A stretch of DNA of 64,000 bases from Nageia nagi (lineage: Eukaryota; Pinophyta). A model generated the notes under the pieces. It saw nothing but the letters and a program-made list of their open reading frames with translations, made no database searches and was not told the origin of the DNA. Positions 56,580-64,000 of this stretch are shown here, piece after piece (position 1 is the stretch's first letter; the number at the start of each line of letters is the position of its first letter). The position numbers were made by a program, and so were the translations under genes. The stretch is from assembly GCA_050084985.1 (NCBI GenBank), contig JBITNC010000001.1, positions 184,388,001-184,452,000 on the forward strand, given 5' to 3'.

Positions 56580-58602
56580 AGTTTTGTGTACTTACCATTT
56601 CAATGCATCCTCTAGGTTATTGAGTTGGTCTTGGAAAAGGATCCTTGAATATGCAAAGTTGACTATTATTAGGGTGTAAAGGACCAACATAACTATCTTA
56701 TTTCTCTAGTATATCATTAATTTGAATTGCTTTTTGGTCTATGAAGTATTGTATAACATTTCTTAAATCCTTGCAATTTTTGGTTAGCTATATTGGTGTT
56801 CTATGATAATTGCAAAATTCTTTAAATATATAATTTTTAGGAACACCATGTGGGAAATGATTAACAATTGGTGGAAATTTAATAATACGTTTATATAATA
56901 ATACATTTAGGATATTATCAACACTTTTAGTTAATTTTGTATACTTTCTTTTATTATCAAAAGATCTCTTACCTGTACTTACTATTACCACCACTTGTGT
57001 TGGTTATGGGGAAGTTGTTACATTTGGGATATTATTCTTTTGAGATTATTTGTAATTTTGTAGAATATATATTATTTTCTAAGCATTTTTTCAATCATTT
57101 TACCCAAAGAGATATCATCATTATCTTACACCTCTAATTTGAATATTGGTAATAAAGCATTTGTAAAAGTATCTTTTAAATATTGTTCAGTAGCAATAAC
57201 TCTATTAGCAAATGTTTTTCATATTTTCACAAAATAATTCAAATATTATCCTTGAATTTATTTAACTTTGCATAAATATTTAAATTCACTCCTATCCTTA
57301 ATATTATATTTGAATTTGGTAATGAACTGCAAAATAAGATCATATTTTTTAATGCTCTTTTCAGGAAGTAAAAAGTACCATTTTAATGCATCATCTTTTA
57401 ATACACTTGAGAACAATTTAGCAAGCATATCATGATCATGCAAAAATTTAATGGCTTGTTCTTGGAATTTTTTAACATGAATTTTTGGATCTTGAAAACC
57501 ATAAATTTTGTGAACTTGATGCTTTTTTTACTAGTATAAATTCAAGAAATAATTCTATCACTCAAAGGACATTTTAAGAAAAGAAAGAAATCATTATCAT
57601 GAATCATCACTATTATATCTTGATTATTCTAATTTTTGTATCCTTTCTTATAATTATTTATTAGGATCATGTGGAGGCATAAGAGCTATTTGTTCATTGG
57701 AGGATTGCATAATTACTTATTGAGGTTGGGGTGTAATATTTGGCTAGGATGGAGTTACAAGTTGGTTATTGATTGGGAGTGGTGGAGAGGGTTTTGGAGG
57801 GTTTGATGGTTGTGATGTATTTAATGGTTTTTGGTTAGGAATACCAACAACTTTCTTTAATTTTGCCTACTTGAGTTTGAAAAATGGACCAATTCTATCG
57901 ATCCACTATTCCTCTATGTTGTCTAATAAGTAACATATGAAATCAAATTGTTGATCATCACTACCTTTTTGAAATTATCTGAATTCTATACCTCTGCTAG
58001 GACATCAATTTTAATCTCATGTTCCTCTTGTATCTAATTAGGTTTGTTTTCATAGGCCTTATTTATTAAAGTATTAATTTGATCATGTACACTTTCAAGT
58101 TTTTGAAATTCAGCTGTAATTACCTTACCTTTGCCAAGCTTACCTATTTTTTACCATTCATCAATATCTACCTAATTTTTTTAAGTATCATCTTCTTTTT
58201 TAGGATGATTTTTATCTAATTTTATTTCTGGAGCAACTTGAGACTCTACCTCAATGGTGTGTGCATCATACAAACAAGTAGCCATATTGTCGATGTACTC
58301 TATTTTGCTATTTGACTTCCTTCTTTTTGATGATCCTACATTTTCATATTGAAAAATGAATCTAAAAAAAGTGGAGTACTAGGATCTGATTCTAATAGCT
58401 CATATGTTTTTAAAATATTTATAATATTCTTAGCATTGTTAGTAACAAAATATTTTATTCTATTTGTATGAGCCATTAATTCTCTTATAGATCTAATATT
58501 TTCAGGAATAACATCAAGATCATTAATGTTATATCCATTCTCAAAAGTATTGGCAAAGCTTTCTTGTTTTATACTTTTAAAACCACCATCAACAAATTCC
58601 AT
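56580..58602 (-). pseudogene. gag of a Tat-like Ty3/gypsy element (degenerate)
   Basis: Minus-strand gag relic. It starts at ATG 58602 (MEFVDGGFKSIKQESFANTF) and continues with an acidic/Lys-rich part (ATCLYDAHTIEVESQVAPEI, 58290-58200). The retrotransposon-gag domain at 57443-57258 reads MLAKLFSSVLKDDALKWYFL, LPEKSIKKYDLILQFITKFK, following the 'LF...L-DdAl-Wy--Lp--SI' pattern. A C-terminal segment has KFPPIVNHFPHGVPKN, CNYHRTPI and NCKDLRNVIQYFIDQKAIQI (56870-56690), ending near PNNSQLCIFKDPFPRPTQ. Such CxxH...C-DLK-VIQ tails are usual in Tat/Athila gags. About 360 bp of leader separate it from LTR-like repeat R2. Many stops. Confidence 0.72.
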
Positions 58603-58964
58603 GTTAAATTTATTATGGGTTTTTCAAATAATATTCATTCGATAACTAGAGTTAACTGATTTAGATTCTTCTTTATTAGTATCTATTCAATCATGTGGAT
58701 GAGGTTCAAAAAGTTTAGGAGGTATATTAGGATTAAACCTAGTGCTTCTTCTAAGTTCATCAAAATAAACCTTCCCTTTAGAAATTTTAGGTTTCTCTTA
58801 AGGGAAAAATGTTTTCAAGATATACGCAAAATAAACCCTAGTTTTATCATTTTGATGTCCAACTACCCTAATGAAATTTGGTAAAGGAAGAAAGAGTAAT
58901 GCAAATGGATTCATGACTCATTTAAATAAGGATGCCCTAAAGGGAAACCTAGGTGTGTAAAAGT
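58603..58964. other. Probable leader between R2 and the minus-strand gag
   Basis: No coding similarity. The plus-strand 63-codon frame at 58693-58884 has no family features. No primer-site match to the common plant tRNAs was recognised next to R2. Confidence 0.4.
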
Positions 58965-59993
58965 TGTTAGGTTCATAAAAAATGTAGATGATAAATTATG
59001 TAAATAATAAACATAAACAAAAAATAAATCCATAAATATGACACTTATTCAAGTATACAAACAAATAAATGAAAAGTGTGCACCTAACTATGATATGATA
59101 ATCCTAAAGATATGGTAAGGATATGCAGAGTATTAGATCAAATCAAACATGGAGTTTTACATGGATGATGTATCATGTGAAACCAAGTGACAACATATCC
59201 TATGTTTCTATCTCTAGATCATGAATTCATGAAATCTAAGATGTAGATGTTGCTAACCCTATATAATTAGATAATGCATAAAATATAGCATGTAATAATA
59301 GCTCAAATCAAACATATATTCCAATAGGTTATGTCAAGAGACATTGTAAGTATGATGTATGGGAAAACCACCTATCAGAGAGATCCAATAGGGCTATCAA
59401 CCTTCAACTCCTATATTTATAACCTGTAAGGAAATAGAAAGGAGTGAAAATCAACTCATAGTAATAATCTAATAATTGTTATATTCAAAATACTTTAAAA
59501 TATGAAGCATGGTAATTAATATTACATTTAATATAACACATGGCATTGCATTGTAATATCAACTTTATCTTGACATTTGCAATATTACTTTTAATTATTT
59601 TAGAGAAATATAAAATATGATTTATTAAATAAATAATAAATCATTTTTATGTGTTTAGAGTAGTTTTTTGACTATTTGATCAACCTATCAGTTGGTATCA
59701 TTTATCAGTCCTTAGTAGATCAATGAGGATTAGATTCTTTAAATAGGCATTATACATGATGGGAGCTTGGAGGGGGAATCCCCTAGGTTGGTATCTTACT
59801 TTTGGTATGCTTTCTCTTAGTGATCTATTTGGTGTATGCATTATTGTATTTACATTTTGAAAAATATAAAAATAAAAACTCAAGTAGGAAAATCATCATT
59901 TTAGGTGGGAGTGTTTGTATTTTTATGAGAAGGGTAATATTGCATCTATATTAATGCATTATCATATTTAATTTCAACATCACAATAATCACA
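58965..59993 (-). repeat. LTR-like repeat R2
   Basis: 1029 bp. Plus-strand ends are TGTTAGGTTCAT and AATAATCACA, so on the minus strand it runs TGTGATTATTGTG to CCTAACA, with TG...CA ends. A TATA box on the minus strand (GTTATAAATATAGGAG, about 59408-59424) supports minus orientation, which makes it the likely 5' LTR of the gag at 56580-58602. A near-identical R3 follows after 6 bp. Confidence 0.7.
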
Positions 59994-59999
59994 TTGAGT

Positions 60000-61029
60000 T
60001 GTCAGGTTCACAAAAAATGTAGATGATAAATTATGTAAATAATAAATATAAACACAAAATAAATCCATAGAGATGACACTTATTCAAGTATACCAAAAAA
60101 TAAATGAAAAGTGTGCACCCAAATATGATATGATAATCCTAAAGATGTGGTAAGGATATGTAGAGGATTGGATTAGATCAAACATGGAATTCTACATGGA
60201 TGATGGATCATGCAAAATTGGGTGATGAGCTCTCCTATGTTTCTATCTTTAGATCATGAATTCATCAAATCTAAGGTGCAAATGTCACTAAACTTGTATA
60301 ATTAGATAATGCAAAAAATATAGCATGTAATAATAGCTTAGAGCAAACATATATTCCAATAGGTTATGTCAAGAGGCACTGTAAGTATGATGTATGGGAA
60401 AACCACCTATCAGAGAGATCTGATAGGGTTATCAACCTTCAACTCCTATATTTATAACTTGTAAGGAAATAGAAAGGAGTGAAAATTAACTCATAGTAAT
60501 AATATAATAATTGTTATATTTAAAATACTTTAAAATATGAAGCATGGTAATTAATATTGCATTTAATATAACACATGGCATTGCATTGTAATATCAACTT
60601 TATCTTGACATTTGTAATATTACTTTTAATTCTTTTAGAGAAATCTAAAATATGATTTATTAAATAAATAATAAATCATTTTTTGGTGTTTAGAGTAGTT
60701 TCTTGACTATTTGATCAACCTATCAATTGGTATCATTAATCAATCCTTAGTAGATCAATGAGGATTAGATTCTTTAAATAGGTATTATACATGATAGGAG
60801 CTTGGAGGGGGAATCCCCTAGGTTGGTATCTTACTTTTGTTATGCTTTCTCTTAGTGTTATATTTGGTGTATGCATTATCATATTTGCATTTTAAAAAAT
60901 ATAAAAATAAAAAAGTCAAGTAGGAAAATCATCATTTTAGGTGGGAGTGTTTGTATTTTTATGAGAAGGGTAATATTGCATATATATTGATGCATTATCA
61001 TATTTAATTTTAACATCACATTAATCACA
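60000..61029 (-). repeat. LTR-like repeat R3, direct tandem copy of R2
   Basis: 1030 bp, TGTCAGGTTCAC to TTAATCACA, aligned with R2 over its full length with few differences. TTGAG stands one base left of it (59994-59998) and directly right of it (61030-61034), compatible with a 5-bp target duplication. Either a solo LTR landed beside R2 or the unit was duplicated in tandem. Confidence 0.75.
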
Positions 61030-61034
61030 TTGAG

Positions 61035-61460
61035 CTTAATATTTTGTTGGGGCATGAAAACTTTCTTCCCATAGCCTCACCCACACTTGGAGGTCATTTC
61101 CAAGGTGGGCCACTTAACTTGAACCTCAAATAATCCACATCTCTAGAGATTGAGAATTTAACTCAAACCACTTGAATAATTCAGCTAAGGAAACTAAACA
61201 AGAAGTTAAATAACCATAAAATCAATTTAATTAATTAATATAAGAATCCAATTGAATAAAGAAGCTACTAAATCAAGATATATCATCATTGTTGTCTTTG
61301 TCACTTTTGGGCTTGATCATCATATAGGGTGTTTGTGATTATCTTTGCATCCACTAAAATAATATCTTAACAATAATATAGGTCAACTTTAGGTTATGTG
61401 TATCTTTGCTTTCATTGATTGGCACTAATGGGAATTTTTTTTTCCTTTCGTATTTGAGAA
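61035..61460. other. No gene; possible leader of the following gag
   Basis: No coding similarity and no recognised primer site. Confidence 0.4.
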
Positions 61461-63700
61461 ATGGATAATCTTTATGTTAATCTAGCTGAAACTAGAGCAT
61501 AATATAAAGCAAAATAATTAAAGGAAGAAGGAAATACAAATTATTGATCTCAACCTTCTCCTAGTAACATTTAGCCTATATTGAACATTAATGCCTTATT
61601 TGAAGGTCCTATTCATCCCCATCAAGATATCATTGATTTGCAAGAACTCTTTTTGAGTGATCCTAGTGTACAAAGGTTTTTTAAGCAATTCAAGGCTAAT
61701 CAACATGTTTCATATTCACCATAGTATCAAATTATTAAGATTCATCATTGGGATCCTTATTATGAGATTCAGTATAATGAACAAAAGGATTCCCCTTGAT
61801 CACTTTAAGGAAGTTGAGAAATAGGAAGTTATATTTTTAAGAAGTGATTTATCAACTTACTCAATCTTCCTTTGTTTCATCATCCATAATTATTGCAACT
61901 ATTCCTTTACCTTCTAATCAACTATAATAATTATCATCAAGTTTGACCCTAGACATATCAATGGTATCAAAAAGTATCTCAATCACAATAAGAAATTAAT
62001 GTAAATCAAGGGGCTACATCATATTTTCAAGATCAACAAGTTATACCTTCAATTCCTCTTATTGTTTCATATCATCCTTTGATCATGCCTAAAAAACTTA
62101 TATCATAAATCCTAGGGGTATATCTAAATCTCAAGCCTTTGAGGATCCCTAATCAAAACCAAATTCAACCTCAAAAAATTGCTCATGTTGGATAATCTAA
62201 CATTACCTATAAATTAGACCAATATGATCCAAATCAAATGCAAAATAATTTGTATCAAGTGGATCCTCAAATTATCATGAATCAAGCTTATCAACATGTT
62301 AGTCAAGTTCAACCTTCTCTGCATGTTTTTAATCAGCCATCATGTCAACCCCAAGGATACATAAATCAAATGGCTCAACTATACAACTAAATTAAATTTG
62401 TTCCTAATCAAACTTAGAATCAACCTTTGGGAAAAAACATACAACACATATGTATATCAACAACCTCCAATAATTAATGATGACATCTTAAAGAGGTTAC
62501 ATCAAATGTAACTCAATATCAATAGTCAAATAAAAATAAAGATATCATATTGCTCAATTGTCAATGAACCTATCAACTCCATGGTTCCTATAAAGTAATT
62601 CCCTTACAAGTTTGAAGTGACACATATTGAGAAATTTAAAGGGAAATAAGACCCAAGGGAAAACCTAATATAATTAAAATTCTCTTTCTATGTCATAAGA
62701 TATGATGATGTTCTCATGCTTATAACATTTATAATGATATTAATGAGACAATATTTGGATTGATACAACAACTTGCCCCAAAATAGTATTTACTCTTTTG
62801 AGCAACTAGCTAATCTTTTCTTAGACCACTTTTCCATCAACATAAGAAAGAGAAAATAAATTATAAACTTAATTAGAATCTCATAGTTTTATGATGAATC
62901 AATTAACAATTATGAATTAATATGGAGAGCTATCATGACATATTTTTCATATACCTTGCCATAAGAAGAGCTCATCAAATTATTTAGTAGAAGTTGTAAT
63001 AAGAAAATATCTTAAATATGACAAATCCAATGACACAAGTATTTTAAATAATCACTATCACAATAAAAGCTTATTGAAGAGGTTAAGATTAAATTAGGTG
63101 ATATTAGGTTGTGCAAGAATAACATTAAAAATGATCTAAAGCACAATAATAGTGCTAACAATAATCAAGCTTATCAAAAGCCATACAAAAATCATGTATC
63201 TTATGATGTCAGTTAAGTACAACTAATCATATCAATTCAATAAAGAAAAAACTCCTCAACAAATAATTTTTAATGGGAAAGGTTAAATTAACAATCATGA
63301 ATAAAAGTAAAATATATCTTTCACTCCTTTGGAAAAGCCTTTATCGAATATCTTGCAACAATTAACTCAAGCAAACATCATATCATTTCTAGAAGTCAAA
63401 GATAATCCTTTTGCTTTGACTTGACCTTGTTATAAAGAGAGTGAATTTTATGATTATCATAGACATAAGGGATATAACATAAATGAGTGTATGCAATTGA
63501 ATCATGTGGTTCAATATCTTATATAAAATGAGAAAATATTAACATTAGATCTAATCGCATTACCTAATCAATGCTTAGGAGTTTTCAAAAACCTTTTACC
63601 TAATCATGATGAAATTCAAGTTCATGCTTATCATAATGTAGAGCCACTACCTTTTCATGAACTTTTTTAATGATCCAATGAGTTAAAAAAAATCCTTGAG
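61461..63700 (+). pseudogene. gag of a second Tat/Athila-like Ty3/gypsy element (degenerate)
   Basis: Plus-strand gag relic. It starts at ATG 61461 (MDNLYVNLAETRA) with a stop soon after, then LNINALFEGPIHPHQDIIDL and QELFLSDPSVQRFFKQFKAN. The middle is a Gln/Asn-rich linker (61900-62560). The retrotransposon-gag domain lies at about 62610-62880: THIEKFKGK, DPREN and YNNLPQNSIYSFEQLANLFL, then DHFSINIRKRK. A Cys/His tail, YDYHRHKGYNINECMQLNHV, sits near 63450-63510, and FKNLLPNHDEIQVHAYHNVE closes it (63575-63640). Stops are dense. Its sequence differs from the minus-strand gag at 56580-58602, so it is another family. Pol is not seen before the window ends. Confidence 0.68.
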
Positions 63701-64000
63701 CTTTAATAATGTCTTGTAATCATAGCATCAAAATATTGTCACTTTATCTTCTAATCAAGTTCTTATTTTTAATCTTGTTATCTTAGGAGTCAATACTAGA
63801 GCCTACTTCTCTTTTGTGATCATCCAAAAATGGATAACACATTGTACCATGATCATGAGTCTTCTTTTTCTTATTTCCTTTTCATCATTCTTTCTTCATA
63901 ATTATTATTTATCATTTATCATCATGTTTTCCTTGTAATCATTGTATATGTCATGTTGTCTTTGTATCTTCTTTATCTTTTTGTATCATCATTATCCTTG
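63701..64000. other. Right edge, nothing recognised
   Basis: T-rich sequence with no readable pol motif. Confidence 0.45.

Noticed and set aside
1-64000. CRISPR arrays, rRNA, tRNA genes, plastid or mitochondrial DNA insertions
   Set aside because: No regularly spaced repeats, no rRNA core motifs, no tRNA-like folds and no organelle gene sequence were seen. TGGTATCAGAGC sites are retroelement primer sites, not tRNA genes.

Overview
This window looks like intergenic DNA of a seed plant with a very large genome. A gymnosperm, probably conifer-like, is my best guess. The reasons are: AT-rich sequence, several generations of LTR retrotransposons that are nested and full of stops, a LINE relic, and a single organelle-type PPR gene locus with decayed relatives around it. 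Species assignment is inference. I see no prokaryotic operon, CRISPR array, rRNA or tRNA gene.

Layout. 1-11737: a minus-strand Ty1/copia element whose 3' end runs off the left edge. Its integrase is split by a complete minus-strand Ty3/gypsy chromovirus (2089-8040, TSD TTAAA). 11738-13980: a plus-strand gypsy pol relic, then a second LTR of the copia family in inverted orientation. 15840-17650: a gypsy integrase tail and a LINE relic. 18478-18695: a MITE-like foldback just upstream of the only substantial gene-like ORF, a 643-residue PLS-class PPR protein (18835-20766). That gene's E and DYW regions survive only as a decayed continuation to 21590. 22130-31180: further PPR-DYW pseudogenes, including an inverted pair (22.13-22.93 kb plus, 26.13-27.59 kb minus) around an unidentified decayed minus-strand gene. 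One arm of the pair carries a clean solo-LTR insertion.

32664-48922: two related plus-strand Ty3/gypsy elements in tandem, each with both LTRs and an initiator-Met primer site. Each also carries a solo LTR of another family. Between them lies a minus-strand relic of a plant mobile domain (PMD) protein. 51566-61029: a Tat-like minus-strand gag, LTR-like repeats on both sides, and a plus-strand (antisense) PMD relic in the middle. 61461-63700: a gag relic of another Tat/Athila-like element on the plus strand.

No retroelement here looks autonomous: all have stops, frameshifts or lost catalytic residues. The PPR ORF is the only candidate for a functional host protein, and its C-terminus was cut off by a 34-bp insertion. 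The most interesting signals are the antisense PMD arrangement, the five premature stops shared by the two tandem gypsy elements, and the 34-bp event that removed the RNA-editing end of the PPR protein. I did not find a convincing new biological system.
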